Shown: in pieces, positions 51,765 to 64,000 of the stretch
Layout: each line of letters begins with the position of its first letter
Position numbering within the stretch: position 1 is the stretch's first letter
Assembly (NCBI GenBank): GCA_019843655.1
Contig: JACDQD010000002.1
Coordinates: 17,445,154-17,509,153 of the forward strand
DNA from: Lethocerus indicus
Taxonomy: Eukaryota > Arthropoda > Insecta > Hemiptera > Belostomatidae
Length of the DNA: 64,000 nt
Direction: 5' to 3'
Notes under the pieces: generated by a model
The model's database searches: none
Told to the model about the DNA's origin: nothing
Seen by the model: the letters and a program-made list of their open reading frames with translations, nothing else
Position numbers and translations under genes: made by a program

Positions 51765-52880
51765 GCACCGAAATGAACTGAGGACACTCAATTATACGGG
51801 TTAATCTGATTGTGAGGTGCAAACAAGCAAATCTCATGAAACGGGTTTTTTTTAAACATTATTATTTGTTGTGCTTATTTGACACATTATATAGAGCGGG
51901 ATATTATTTTACGCATATGTAGAGATGTTGTAGATAACAATCGGAATCCAGAATGCATAACTTATGATTTTATTATACCTAAAGTACGATGACTGTATAA
52001 TATGAAGTAATCCAGTACTGCTGGAATTGTCGAGGAACTGAAACCGGTCGTCTAATCACGGACAAAAGAATCTTGGGGACAGTTAAAACCAGTTGGCTGG
52101 TTAAGATCAGGGAGTGAATGCAATATGTTCAAGAGGTTATTTTTTTTTAATTGTACAATGTAATATAGGTGTAAGGAAGAATGACTAAACATATATAGTT
52201 AACGAAATATGAGTGAGTGGATGTTGGTAAATTTAGAGAGGAGAACCAAACAGAGTGGAACGGCTTATATACGGGTGATATAATTGTCTATTTTTAGAGA
52301 GTTCAAAGATACAACAGTTGGACGAAACTTTTTTTAACGACATCGTCGTCTTCTACCTGAACTCCGTAAATTGGCGACACGTCCGATTACGTACTTTTCC
52401 CAGGGGGAGTCGGGATAGACCGAATTATAATACTCGAAGGATGAAAATTGCTCCGGGAGGAAGCGGCGGTGGGATGGGGGGCGGGGGGTGTTCGGTCCAA
52501 AAGCAGAAGAAGAAATATGACAAAAAGGAGAAGTTTTCCCGGCCAATTTGCAACCGCCGGCAGGAGGAGGCGGCAGTCACGTGTTCAATTCTTCAAAAGG
52601 TCGGAAATTCCTCAGCCTATCGGGCTGTAATTGCCGGCGCCCTTGTTAGCCCCCACTTCTCTCCCACGAAGAACTCCGCAATAAACTCGAAAATTGATGT
52701 AATTTGTCAAAACTGCTTGTACCAATTACCCAATGAGGAGCTCAGAGCGGCGGCAAACATTCGGACCGGGATTCGTCCGGGCATACTCAGATCTGTAGCG
52801 GATTATTAAATAACCCCCAATATGATATTATTTTCTGAAAACTTGAGATCAGATTATAAAGCTTTGAGATAAAGCATAAA

Positions 52881-53127
52881 ACTGTGTTTCTTAATTGAAG
52901 GGATTAACTTTTTGAATGAATTTCATTTATCCAAAAAATCGAGAAAAGAATTCACCAATATGTGGGAATAAGCGGCGCTAACGGAATAACGGCGCTGTGT
53001 TCTACTAGGCCCGCTTTACACGTGAGTGTTGCGGGTTAGTATTAGAAATTAAAACTCCCACTAATTAATCGACAAAATTTGCATACATTGTTAAAAAAAG
53101 TAAAATTGAACATGTGCTTGAAATAGT
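52881..53127 (+). repeat. Dispersed repeat of unknown class, copy A
   Basis: This ~247 bp sequence is repeated in the same orientation at 56843-57139. The best-conserved core is ACGGCGCTGTGTTCTACTAG followed by GCCCGC, 15-16 less conserved bases, and GTTGCGGGTTAGTATTAG. CTACTAGGCCCGC and GCGGGTTAGTATTAG in this core can pair as a hairpin, with some G-U pairs in RNA. The outer ends share GTGTTTCTTAATTGA and ACATGT.CT.GAAAT. The edges are approximate and I see no terminal duplication. The GTTGCGGG.TAGTATTAG motif recurs on the opposite strand in the centre of the foldback elements, hinting at shared ancestry. It has no coding capacity. Confidence 0.7.
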
Positions 53128-55801
53128 ATAATATGTATTTACTATGCTCTATGGTATAATTGTATATTGTAGAAATGGTTAAAATAAATAATAAAATAAA
53201 ATCTCTAAATTTTTAATAGACAGTAGATTTAGGTTGAATAAAAACATTCAATTATTAGCCAACATTCGTTTAAAAATAAAAGGACCAGATATTTCCCAAT
53301 ATCTAATACATTCGCGAATCTTTTCGTCGCTAACTTCCTGGAAAGGGTGTAATAACGCGAGGAACACGTGTCAGATACAACGCGACCATTATTTTGATTG
53401 TCAGACGGAATAATTTATTTCCAGCGGGCTCCGAAGCAATTCCATCGGCGAGCAAACGGCCAACTTTCACCTCACGCATCAGCTAAGAAATGGCTTCCAT
53501 TTGTAATACGCAACAGGTAGCGCTGCGCGCTTGTCTATGAAGGGGGCGAGTGAAGGAAAACTATACAACGAGAGGGGAATCGCAGCGATTTGACTTATCG
53601 ACACTATGAGCCTTTTCTATGCTTTTTATTGGTCTTATAATTAACCGACAAGTTCCAATATTTAGTGATGCCCCGAAAATATTTCGTTTCTTAGATGCCT
53701 AATATATTTTTTTTAATCTTCACGATTTCGCAACATTGATTTTAGTGGAAATTATTTGAAAGTGGTCGTTTTTTCGAAACGAGTCAAAAATATTGATTTA
53801 TTTTCTAAATCCGAAATTGTAGGACTCAGCCCCCAGATATATAATTATATATTTTGAAGTACAATTATACAAAACCTAATTATTATAAATTGGAATTTCA
53901 TAAATATACAACCCAATTTATTTATGTACGAATATTTAAAAAAATATTAAATGTTTTCGGAAAAATGAAATTTAACACTTATGATATAATTGACGTAATC
54001 ACGATATAATAATTAGCTTGTTCCGTGCACTTCTGTTGTCGGAAATGTTGAACAGAGCCGCGGTAGAACAAATAATAAACGGTATCTGCTGTGTAATTTT
54101 AATAAGTATCGTTATAACAATCAACGTAGAACAACGGGGGCGTTTAAAATTGAGATTTTCTACACCGCTAATTGGAAACTTGAAACTCTGCGGGGAGCAT
54201 ACAGATTCTTCATTGTCTAAGTTGTATATTATTAGGCTCAACCCGGACACAATAGTGGCGCTGTAATTGAAGCATCGGGTAACATAAACCCATCTCTCCG
54301 TATAATTCCTACGTCGATTATTATTATTATAATTAACAGAAATTGTTATTATTGTTGTTATTATTCGATAATTGGGTGTGTTCTAGTTAAATTACTTTTA
54401 TCAACGTGTTTCGACGCATTGTTGAAATTTTCATTCCCTCACAATATTTAATACATTTCGTTTCTCGATAATATAATACATCATACTGGTCCAACAGAAT
54501 TCCTAAAGCAAATCAAAATATGAATAGCCCATGATTTAATTAAATTTTAATTACATATTAAAACATGATGTGCAAAATCGTTGTTGAACGGAAACAATAA
54601 GTTAAATAATGAATAATGTTAAAATATTTTAGTTTGGAGTGTGTAATGTACACAATAGCATTATATTTCGAATCTAAATTTCCTTTTTTATGAATTACCA
54701 AAATTATGCACAGCCCGAAATTTAGTCCTGGGAGTACATTAGACAATACATACATGAGACGGCAGTTTTTCGCCCAGTAATACTTAGTGACAACTAAATC
54801 TGATTATTTGGATTTCTATTACAATTAAAAGTTAACTGGCTGTTCAAATAAAAGGAAGGTGGAGGAAAAACTGATATAAATAGCGTTTAAAAAGGATTTA
54901 GTATTCAAGTAAATTCGCGTCTTGAATTGGCGGCCATAAATAACTGTTGCCAACGCACGAACATAGTCGGTTGTTATTTTATCGATCTAGTTCATTCCAT
55001 CCAAAGTAAAAGTCCTTCGCTTTGCAAGCGGTGGAGCCAATAATAGAGACACTTTGCCTTCTGAAGAACATAAATTGCTGAACAGATCGCCGACACTTGT
55101 TGACTTTGACGCGAAGAAATTATTGAACTAATGTAAATACTTATACTGCTGTCGCACTACTTCGGCGGATTCGGTATTTTCCAGTTGTCTCTCCTGGTAT
55201 AATCAATACAATTCATCATTCTCTTATTCAGAATGCTTAACTGAAAGTGTACACATACACAATAATACCCTATTCATAGGATTCAACGAGCTGTTAGATG
55301 ATGACAAAATATATACATACATCATATAATTCCATGTCCTAAGAGCTTAATAGTTGTCTTTTTATCTTCTTACGCTTGTTTGATAAAGGGCCGGTCCTCG
55401 GCTTCCAACGTCGACGATGACATTCGTTACTAATAATTGTATTATATTAGCTGTCGATGCACAAACATACTATTACTACATTGTGTAGGCGATTGGTTCA
55501 CAATTCAATCCTGTTTCATGACTCACTATCGTTTATCATATCACTGAAGACGTTCACCTATCTAATGCATGGTCGCCCGAAATTAGAGGAGAGCGTTCAC
55601 TTGCCTCCGCAATGCGGTACCGATCGATTGTCGGCTAGTTCAAATAGCGGAGCCTAAATTTTCAGGACTGAATTAGCGCTAAGGTGGATACCGGAGGCGG
55701 CCTAATGAGGGGCCCCGTGGGGGCGGGGCCGGGGCGGATGTTGCGGGGCCAAGCTTTATGATGGGGTTCCTCTAACAGGATTGTTGAGCAATTTGGGAGA
55801 A

Positions 55802-55820
55802 CTGAGCCAATATGGCTCAG
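55802..55820. repeat. Perfect inverted repeat, 8 bp arms
   Basis: CTGAGCCA and TGGCTCAG flank a 3 bp ATA spacer. It lies just upstream of a G-rich tract. Confidence 0.8.
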
Positions 55821-55833
55821 ACGGCCATAAAGC

Positions 55834-55862
55834 GGGGCGGCGGCGGGGGCGGGGGCGGGGGG
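55834..55862 (+). repeat. GGCGGC/GGGGGC tract, G-quadruplex candidate
   Basis: Several runs of four to five guanines separated by one or a few bases, in a local GC-rich block. Confidence 0.85.
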
Positions 55863-56842
55863 CTTTACGCGTGTTTTACGGGCCAGAAACACCGACCGAC
55901 CATTTTCGAATACTGCTTTTGTGATCTTCGAAAACATGTGCGTCCCAACAGCCGTCCCAACAGCTACGATCGCATAACCTCAACCCGAACCTACCACCCA
56001 CAGCTGAATTCAACGAGTTTAATGCCCTAATATTCTCTCCCAGCGGGCATATTTAAATTTGACTTAATCGGACACGATGATCGCCCTCGTAGCCTTTAGC
56101 GGTTTCAGCTTTATTGGACGTCAATTTATTGATCGCATGTTGTGATTTAACATCACAATAGCGATCATTAGGAATATTTAAAAAGAATCTTATTGCGTGA
56201 GAAATTTCGAAACATATATGCCCAAACATTAAAAATTCAAAGTGGATTCGGCACTGATTAGGAAATCGTACAAGGAATAATTTCATAGAGACAATATTAT
56301 TCATTTATACCCGATCCAAACTTGTCATTTTTCATTATTTCGCGGCAGTAATTTTGAAACCCACTAACAATCAATTATTATCTCCCGTTCGGGAAACCGA
56401 ACTTCAACTTCCTTGGGACCTTCAAGTTTAACAAACTTAAGAAAGAAAGTCGGAGGGCGGCTTGGGGGAGGGTCCCTAAACACCAGACAGAGTTGGAGTT
56501 ATTAAATTTCGAGCTTTTGTTCTGGTAATTTATTTACGACTAAGTATCTATTACTCAACTACATCCATGGGATTATACATCAATTTCCCATGTGAAATTC
56601 CATATACAATTTACAAAAATTGTGATTGATACAATTTACGCTATGGCTTTTTTGTATATCGATGTACTACTTATCAACGGTAAATTATAAAGCTTATAAT
56701 CAATCTGTTTTTCCGTACAATCGATAAATTCATACTTTGATGTGAAATGACGATATATTTTTAATACTGCACTAGAAACAAAAGAATCTGCGGTGGATAA
56801 GTGGCATTATTAACAATTATATTATTGTCGTTACAAGATAAA

Positions 56843-57139
56843 AGTGTGTTTCTTAATTGAAAGAATTAGGTTTTTGAAATAATTTCATTTATCCCAAAAA
56901 ATCCATTAATAATAAAATTCACTCTGATATAGGAATAAGCGGGGAACTCTATGACCAATTCATTTCAGCCAACGGTATAACGGCGCTGCATTCTACTAGG
57001 CCCGCCTTACGCACGAGTGTTGCGGGTTAGTATTAGAAATGAATATCATTCTTATAATTCAAACTTTTATTAATTATTCGACAGAATATGTGTGCATTGC
57101 AAGAAAAATAATAAAATTGGACATGTACTAGAAATATTA
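56843..57139 (+). repeat. Dispersed repeat of unknown class, copy B
   Basis: Direct repeat of the 52881-53127 unit, about 4 kb downstream. It is longer because of extra AT-rich bases on both sides of the core, including about 35 bases between GAATAAGCGG and the ACGGCGCTG core. Across the 44 bp hairpin core the two copies differ at about four positions, mostly in the loop, while the stem sequences are the same. It is probably an old non-autonomous mobile element; its superfamily cannot be told. Confidence 0.7.
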
Positions 57140-60100
57140 TGTGACAATTTACTGAAATTTGCGAAAATGTCTATTACACGTAGCGTTGACACCGTGTTTG
57201 GTCTAACACGGAGCCAGTAGTTCTCTTGTACCGAGGAAGTCACGCCACATGCGGTTTTGTACGCGCGATGGTAATGTTTTCCGGGATCTTAAAGCTGAAT
57301 CTATATTTGCACCATTTTTATTCTCTGGACACACGAAAGTCGTCCATAAGATAAATTTTATGATTGATTTTGAGACTGCCCACCGATTCGTTCTCGGCGC
57401 AAAATATGTATAGCCACACCAACGTTTACGAATTTGTACCGGCAACGGCTTCTGTACACTCCATTAAATCTGCAGGATTTACTTTATTGTCAAATTCAAT
57501 ATTTGATGGCGGCGATAAAATCCGATTAGTTCTCCTATTGTTAACGGCCAAACGTAATCCTACCGATTTGTACAACAGTTTTTGATAATATACAAATTTG
57601 AATACTTCAACTATAGTCCAGTAATTTTTAGCATCAGGATTGATATTTACATACAGACCACAGTAATAGGTAGCGACTATTGTTCATCATTAAATGTTCA
57701 TTACATATAGTATACCCCGAAGACATATTCTATAACAATGAGGGCAAGATCATTGGAAGAGTGTAATGCAGATGTTTCGGATAATAATTTCGAAACTGTT
57801 CCACTGAATAAAAATAAATATTATGCATTCGGGAGACTCTCAAATGACGTACTCGGCGGTTATTTTCGCCTCAGACGTCGTTAAATTCGTGGAGTTGGCG
57901 AACACTCAAATAGTGAGCCCTTCGTGAATACGACGAACGAAAATAATTACCCCGAGTGGGGGAGCACAAAGGAAGGGAAGTGACACGCGCGTCGCACCGG
58001 CAAAGGAAATTGTGACTACCAGTTACAGCGAAATAAATAATGCTGACGGCCCGCGAAGTAAAACCAGAACTAAACAGTTGCTAAAGGGCGACCTTTGTTT
58101 CAGAGTTACGAAATGAGTTCGGGCAAACCTCGATTAATATTTGGGAATGGGATATATTATAATCTTAGATTTTGTAAACGCTCAGAGAATAAGCGCTACC
58201 ACATGTCATTTTCCAGTGGTTCAGAATAACTGGGCCGACAGACCCAGTTAAATGAGGACGGTTGTAAAATGAAAAATTGGGTTGTAACCACCATAATCAA
58301 GCTCACCATTTCTAAGCACTATACTATAAGACATTGACAACAATTTGGGATCAAAATGGCTCGTGTAATATCTCCATAACCCCGAACAAAATACATTCAA
58401 ATAAAAAATAAGGTCATAAGGGCGAGTATACGAATTTTTTGATAATAATTCTAATAAATATATTGATACAATATATTTCAAAGAGGTACCATCCGTTTGT
58501 ATTTATGTGTACCTACTGTAATTAGCCGACATGAAAGCCGTTCCCAATGATTTTTCTTATATAGCTTACGATAAATTATGTAAACATTTAATGTCCAGAA
58601 GAGCGGTTGGAACAAAATATTGGTTACATATGCGAAGCTATTAGATATATATTGAAACTATGAGATATATAATGCGTACAACTGATACTGAGGTTGACAA
58701 GTAGTACCGGATCTATTCCCACAGACGCCATCGCGGCGACCGTCAAGAGATCAATAGATCTCCAGTAGGTAAATATTTAACAGGTGCTAATATCTGATTA
58801 CCATCGTTGCTACATACTGACTCTACGCCGAATCTACGCATGCTTGATCGATGCAGTATTACTGCATTGCTTTCCCATATACTAAATTTTATACTGTATA
58901 CATATGTAGGTGTCTAGCTGAAAGCATTTCACTAATCTTGTTCAAAATCCCTGGAATATCACTACTAAATACTAACACTGAGATCTGTGATATATTTGTT
59001 ACCCAACAGCTGCACCCGTATTGATATGTATTATGTATATGGTAAAGGCATATATTCTGTGTATCTTTCGATGTACTCCTGTACTGGAATTTAATTTACT
59101 ACCAGTACGGGGAAACAAATTACGCAGTAAGGTAATTATTACTTTACTTGACAAAATATTATTACGCGTCTAGTTTATATTATTTATTTTAGCGGTTCAA
59201 TGTCGTCCACTCAACATTCAACCCGGCCCCCATTCATAATGACCACTTTGGGTATATCAATCAAACATATCGTTATTAAAATATAGGTTTGCCTTTAAAA
59301 TTATTAACTGATCTCAAATTAATATTTCAATTATCAATAGGATGCGGACGTGGATAATTTAATGAGCGTATTCCGACATTTCAGGCCCGGGGAAAATATT
59401 ATCATTATTATCGACTGAATCAATATAATACGGCGAGGATATCTTCTCTGGATCGGATTGAAATTCTGTACAGAGGCACGGCGCTTAATTATAAATCGGA
59501 CCGTCTAAATATTTGCCTTCCCTCGACATTAATCGGTGTATTAATGTTTAACTTGTGAACAATTTCGGGGGCCGAAATCAGCGCTGGGTCGTAAACCGAT
59601 CGGGACGAGTTTAGTCACCGCCGACATCGCATCCCAATATTTAGCACCTGTTTGTACAAGCCAAGATAACTCGTTTAATATTAATTATTCCTACGAGGTG
59701 TTACGGGCAGTCGATCTATTACAGGAACGAAAACAAGGAAACGGGAATGAATATCAGGTGAAATTATAAACAAATTAGACTATAAAAAATGTTTGGGTAA
59801 ATACAGTTACGAGGACGTAAAATATGTGCAGTTATGAGGAACTATAAATGCTAACATTGCATACTTTAAACATCAAGAACAAACACTTCTAGATAAATAA
59901 TTGACTATACATAGAATAAATACAATGTATATATTATTATGTATATATAATGGTCGTTAATACCCAGAGAGGAAGGAAACTTCTTCATTTATTTATTGCA
60001 TTTATATACATTTTAAATTACCTGAATTTATTCACCGATTGAAGTGGAAATTATAAATAAAAATATAATTCTGCAGACATGAAATCCAGATAAACAAGAA

Positions 60101-63100
60101 TACAAATAATAATATTGTCATGTCACCGTTATAACCTTCACATAACATTAAACCAAAATGACGTAATATCATACTTATTCTTTCGATTAGTTATTGAAAA
60201 ATGTATATATTCAATTAAACATGTAATTACATAAATATATCATACTATTATAATTATAATAAGTTTACTGTTTATCCTGTTACAGGCATTAGTTCATAAT
60301 AAATACTTTTCTGACAAGTCATTTTTATATCAAAGGCAATTAAAATTTAGTCATAAATACGTGGAACAAATTTTTAAGCCTTACCCGGAAGTGAATACTA
60401 ACGCTCCGTAGTGGCCAAACGCTAAACTACACTTCAGGTTTCAGAACCTGCCCGGCAGAAAGCAGCACAGTACAGGCCTCCAACTTAGGCGCCAACCCTG
60501 GCGATCCATTCAAATTCAAAACTCGGTGCAGTTAATCTATACATTAATTCATAACAACTACGATGATTTTAGTTTTAAATAGAACATATGATTAATTGAT
60601 TTATGGAACGCATTAATATAATTAGGATTTAAGCATTAATAGTAACAGTATTGTTATACTGTAATGTATGATAATATGTGTTTAATGATATAATGTCGGA
60701 AAATTGAGTTAGTATAATTATTCCTTATATGAATGGAAGCCATATTTTTTATTTCATTTCTTTAGGAGTCTACTAAGGCTTGGATCTTTGACCGGTATCG
60801 CAACCGTCGGAACTATTCATATGTAATATGGTGGGGATATTTGCGTTAGTGATTTGGGCGTCCATTGTGATTCGGGAGATTACTGTTTACGAAATGGTTT
60901 TGAAATGAACGAAAGAGTAGTAATAACAAACACACTGAACAACAAAATATTCGAAGTAATTATAATTAAAGGAGAATATAGTAGCGACTTAACTAGGACG
61001 TCTTCTGCTAGGAAGGAATTGATTAATTTTTTAATGTTGAACGGCGAAAACTGCTGTCAATAAATATACAAAGTTTGAGTAAATAAAAGGAAATTGTGCG
61101 GCTGGAAAAGAAATCGAGTTTTTTAAATTTTCGCGCCACAAAGGAGTTAGTTCAGCTGGCGGTTACTAGGGAGCGCCAGATATTAAGATGAATTGGTTCC
61201 TTCACGGTTTCACCGCTGGGCTGAGCCAGAATGTTCCAAGGGTACTAAATATTCCAATTTTATTAGATTTCGAAAACGAACAATTACGAGCATATTTCTA
61301 TGACTACTACATTCCGTAGATGAAATGAAGGTCAGCAGCTAAAGTTTCATTATTTTACAATTGCTGCATTTTAAGTAGTACTGCATAATGTATTTCATGT
61401 TATACATTGCCTTATAGCGGTATGTATTTCCGTACGAAAAACTCTTAGTAATGACTTAATAAGTTGACATGCTTGTTAAGTTAACCTTGATAGTTGGTTT
61501 AACTTGCCCTTTGCACCTATTATCCATTTACAATTATCATGGGAAAATGATCACTGGAAGGAGGATGAGTATCATTTATAAACACGTGATGGTTGCATTT
61601 TTTCTATTTTTTCTTGCCCCCAGTTGAATGCAAAATTACATTTAGGTAGAATTTTATATTCTATTCTACAGGTTGTTTTCTTTCATTATATATACTGAAA
61701 TAACAGTCTAATATAACGAGATCAGTGCACGATTTCTCAAAAAGAGAGAGAGAGAGAGGGAGTAGAGTAAAATGTACGATTCAAGGTATCTAAATGGGTA
61801 AATAGATGAATAAAAACAAAAATATTCATTCTTCCGGGTAAGTTCTTCTTGGACGTCGTGGAGGCCCTGTAATAATATTGCTCCTGTCTGTAAAACAATG
61901 TGGGAGGAGTCCTTAAATGCGGAAAATGAGACCGGGGCAAGATGAAGTTAGTGTTGAAAGGAAAAGGAGGAGGAGGATGAGGAGGAGGTGGGCTGGGGGC
62001 GGGGTCGGGCGGGACGACAAACTCAAAGAAAAAGTTTGCTAAGAACAGAAGAGAGAGCCGTCAAGGGAGAGGGAGCCGGGGGCCCATGAGAGAGTGAATG
62101 AGACAGAAAGGGGAGTAAAAAAGGGGATGAGCGCTACTCAAGGAAGGAAGAAGTTTACCGGAAAAGAAATAGACGGAAATTTCAATTTATCTAAAAGCAG
62201 TTGAAGAAAAGATCTATTATGGAACTGGATTTTAGATTTAAGTATATTTAGTTACAACACGCAGAAGGTGGCGCAATTATTGCGAATTGAACATTTGGAC
62301 GATTACATTTTTCAAAGTCTACCTGTCCGCCGAGCTACATATTGGAGTTTGTTGAACTGTGTAAATGTATGCGATTCTTTATTATAATCACGTTAAATAG
62401 TATATACATACATGGTGTATAGGAGGTGGTGCAGATTGACCTGATTTTACAATGCATTAATATTAACTTGAATTAAATTTAATATTTAGAGGTCGTAACA
62501 AAAAATAGGGAAAAATGTGTGAGGGTGATATGACAATAAATATTATTGACACGCGTTATTATTAAATGCGATATTAATATTCAATTATAATTATGTAGCA
62601 AAAGAGGATTTCAATATTTAGATTGTTTGATTGTTCTTGGTTTCATTATTTGAGATTGACGTTGAGGGAAACACTAGTTGAATAACACAAACGTTTTTAA
62701 TTGAAAAAAATACTCCACGCCCGGAAATATATGGCATATATTCTGGAAGCCTGAAACTGTCTTATGTCCACGGACGTAAATCCGTGGCGGACAACGGGGA
62801 CAGAACGAAATTGATATTCTCTATTCAGGAAGGAACTAATAACTCGTCGCAGTGGCACCGATTAAATCCAAAATGCAAAATACACGACGGTCGGAAACTG
62901 GGCTATTATTCGTGTCATTAAATGTCAGGGGCGCCTGTTAACTGAATCGACTGGGCGCGACAGCTCCCGGCCGACTCTATCGATTCGGAAACGTCTCCCC
63001 GGTTAAAACATGGGCCTGTTAGCCACCCGCCAAATGCCATCGCCACCACTGTACACATTGTCACAGCAACAGGCCTCACCAACTTATATATCAATTATTA

Positions 63101-63152
63101 TAATCCCTACAAACCCGCCCAGACAACTACTAACGATCTGTCACATATCGCG
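57140..63152. other. Non-coding stretch, no gene recognised
   Basis: AT-rich DNA with no domain-bearing frame. Purine-rich blocks lie near 61745-61760 and 61960-62130. Two adjoining minus-strand frames near 57203-57580 have protein-like composition but match no family I recognise. A small hairpin (CTGGCG/CGCCAG) lies near 61156-61179. Confidence 0.5.
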
Positions 63153-63163
63153 AGGAAATAATC

Positions 63164-63719
63164 TTTTTTTTTAACTTTTTTTATTTTGCACCAACTTATA
63201 CAGTTATGGGTGCAATCCATATAATTTTTAGCGTGTTAGTCTCGATAAAGAAACCACCCAATGATGGCGCTTTTGACATGTTTTAACTACTGTCCGAGGT
63301 GATCTCTGGGCCAGTGGCGTTTAAGCCGTCGTGGTGGGGATAGTGGATGGGTAGAAGAGGAAAGGGACTGAACGAGTGGGTTTGGATGTGGAGAGAGGCG
63401 GGAGTGGAATTTAAGGAAGCGTGATTTTGCGACTTCGTCGACTGTTGGTATGTTGAGGTCATTATGGATTATTTGGTTAGAAACATACCAGGGAGCATTA
63501 AGGATGGTACGAAGGACTTTTGATTGGAATCTCTGGATGCGGGCGATGTTGGATTTCTTGGCGGAACCCCATAGTTCTATTCCGTAAGTCCATGTCGGTT
63601 TTAAAATGGATTTGTATATTGTCAGTTTGTTGTTGAAAGTTTTGATGTCCTTTTCAAAAGAGGTCTCAGAAGTCCAAATTTGCGATTGAGATCTGTTCTT
63701 TTGAGTCGCGTATGGGGAA
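63164..63719 (-). mobile_element. 5'-truncated Jockey-clade LINE, copy 2
   Basis: Same family and strand as the copy at 27342-27987. The 3' end is marked by T-rich sequence on the plus strand (63164-63186). An exact 11 bp duplication AGGAAATAATC at 63153-63163 and 63720-63730 flanks it. The 5' truncation point differs from copy 1, so the two are independent insertions rather than one duplicated segment. Confidence 0.92.
63287..63719 (-). pseudogene. Jockey-clade reverse transcriptase C-terminus, frameshifted near its 5' end
   Basis: Minus-strand translation gives TRLKRTDLNRKFGLLRPLLK, then a 4-base deletion near 63637-63645 relative to copy 1. Reading then continues in the proper frame through KLTIYKSILKP, WTYGIELWG, RIQRFQSKVLRTILNAPWYV and DLNIPTVDEV to RRLKRHWPRDHLGQ and a stop at 63287-63289. 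Apart from the one frameshift this copy keeps the family C-terminus that copy 1 lost. It has no catalytic palm because of 5' truncation. Confidence 0.9.
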
Positions 63720-63782
63720 AGGAAATAATCAAAGTTACAAACCCTTTGGGGTGGTGCATTACAAAGAAATGAAAATGTTCAT

Positions 63783-64000
63783 GTAGGTTCGTGATGTTTC
63801 TGTCTCCTCTCGCTGGTTAGGTCTTTTGCTAGACCGGTTTCGGCTGCTCGCCATCTTCAGTAGCGGTGTTAGTCACTGTTAGCACTTTGGATGTTTTTTT
63901 GGGCATCCTCACTGCACTGTCACTTTCACATGTACTGTGGCGGTTGTAATGTATTCAGTTTAATGCACGTTTGAATGGTACGGCGCACCTGATACTAGCC
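63783..64000 (+). mobile_element. Foldback element copy 3, cut by the window end
   Basis: Starts GTAGGTTCGTGATGTTTCTG, matching the tail-less arm start of copy 1's right end and copy 2's left end. It proceeds through the arm, the spacer (GGCATCCTCACTGCACTGTC) and into the centre (TACGGCGCACCTGATACTAG), where the window stops. The orientation of the centre is the same as in copies 1 and 2. The left arm carries an intact hammerhead motif on the minus strand. Whether a 40 bp tail lies on the missing right end cannot be seen. Confidence 0.72.
63828..63864 (-). ncRNA. Hammerhead ribozyme motif (copy 3, left arm)
   Basis: On the minus strand: helix I GCUA (63864-63861), CUGAAGA, helix II GGC/GCC with loop GAGCA, GAAA, minimal AC/GU helix III with a CG loop, GUC (63834-63832), and helix I UAGC (63831-63828). 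Helix I is four perfect pairs, as in copy 2. Core positions are the same as in the other two intact motifs. Confidence 0.68.

Larger units (their letters stand above)
30487..52880. other. Long non-coding stretch, no gene recognised
   Basis: About 22 kb without a recognisable gene. It alternates between AT-rich DNA and GC-rich blocks (for example 30850-31080, 38480-38800, 40540-41160, 42700-42870, 44450-44830, 45880-46340, 51460-51700). Frames up to 189 codons over the GC-rich blocks are Gly/Arg/Pro-rich and domain-free. Simple repeats in it are listed separately. A minus-strand frame at 31434-31721 has protein-like composition but no family match that I can name. Confidence 0.5.
53128..56842. 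other. Non-coding stretch, no gene recognised
   Basis: AT-rich DNA with a GC-rich block at about 55680-55870. Open frames are under 95 codons with no recognisable domains. Confidence 0.55.

Noticed and set aside
56990..57040. Hairpin followed by CTAG on the minus strand, resembling a Helitron 3' end
   Set aside because: Similarity between the two repeat copies continues well past the CTAG, so it is not the terminus of either.
57203..57585. Two adjoining minus-strand frames that could be a frameshifted gene
   Set aside because: Composition is plausible for protein but I recognise no domain; the supposed join has no supporting homology.
1..64000. CRISPR arrays, tRNA genes, rRNA genes, bacterial operons
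   Set aside because: No regularly spaced direct repeats with unique spacers, no convincing A-box/B-box pair, and no rRNA-like block were seen; the sequence has eukaryotic character throughout.

Overview
This window reads as intergenic or deep-intronic DNA from an arthropod, most likely an insect. It has no convincing host gene. The longest open frames are either mobile-element remnants or low-complexity artefacts, and I found no tRNA, rRNA or CRISPR array. The arthropod assignment rests on two Jockey-clade non-LTR retrotransposon fragments, a decayed Helitron helicase, a piggyBac-type TTAA element, many long (TA)n tracts, and a mosaic of AT-rich DNA with short CpG-containing GC-rich blocks. 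The species cannot be named from sequence alone.

Layout: 1-12621 is non-coding DNA with microsatellites and short palindromes. At 12635-13057 lies the first of three copies of a ~430 bp foldback element. At 13071-22344 there is more non-coding DNA, including a possible diverged relative of the foldback arms at 13731-13870. At 22357-22789 the second foldback copy interrupts a frameshifted Helitron (Pif1-type) helicase pseudogene, which runs on the minus strand to 23429. A 5'-truncated Jockey copy with an 11 bp target-site duplication sits at 27342-27987. A piggyBac-like non-autonomous element occupies 29802-30486. The stretch 30487-52880 is a long gene-free region with several (TA)n, (GA)n and G-rich tracts. 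Two direct copies of an unnamed ~250-300 bp repeat lie at 52881-53127 and 56843-57139. A second 5'-truncated Jockey copy is at 63164-63719, and a third foldback copy begins at 63783 and runs off the window end.

The most interesting content is the foldback family. Its arms carry a compact hammerhead ribozyme motif: conserved CUGAAGA box, short helix II, GAAAC/GUC helix III with a two-base loop, and helix I. One covarying helix I pair is seen between copies. The elements have 12-13 bp target-site duplications and a discrete 40 bp tail found on either end. This combination matches what is known for Penelope-like retroelements, so I interpret the family as a non-autonomous, inverted pseudo-LTR Penelope derivative. 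This is inference from motifs; no Penelope reverse transcriptase is visible here.
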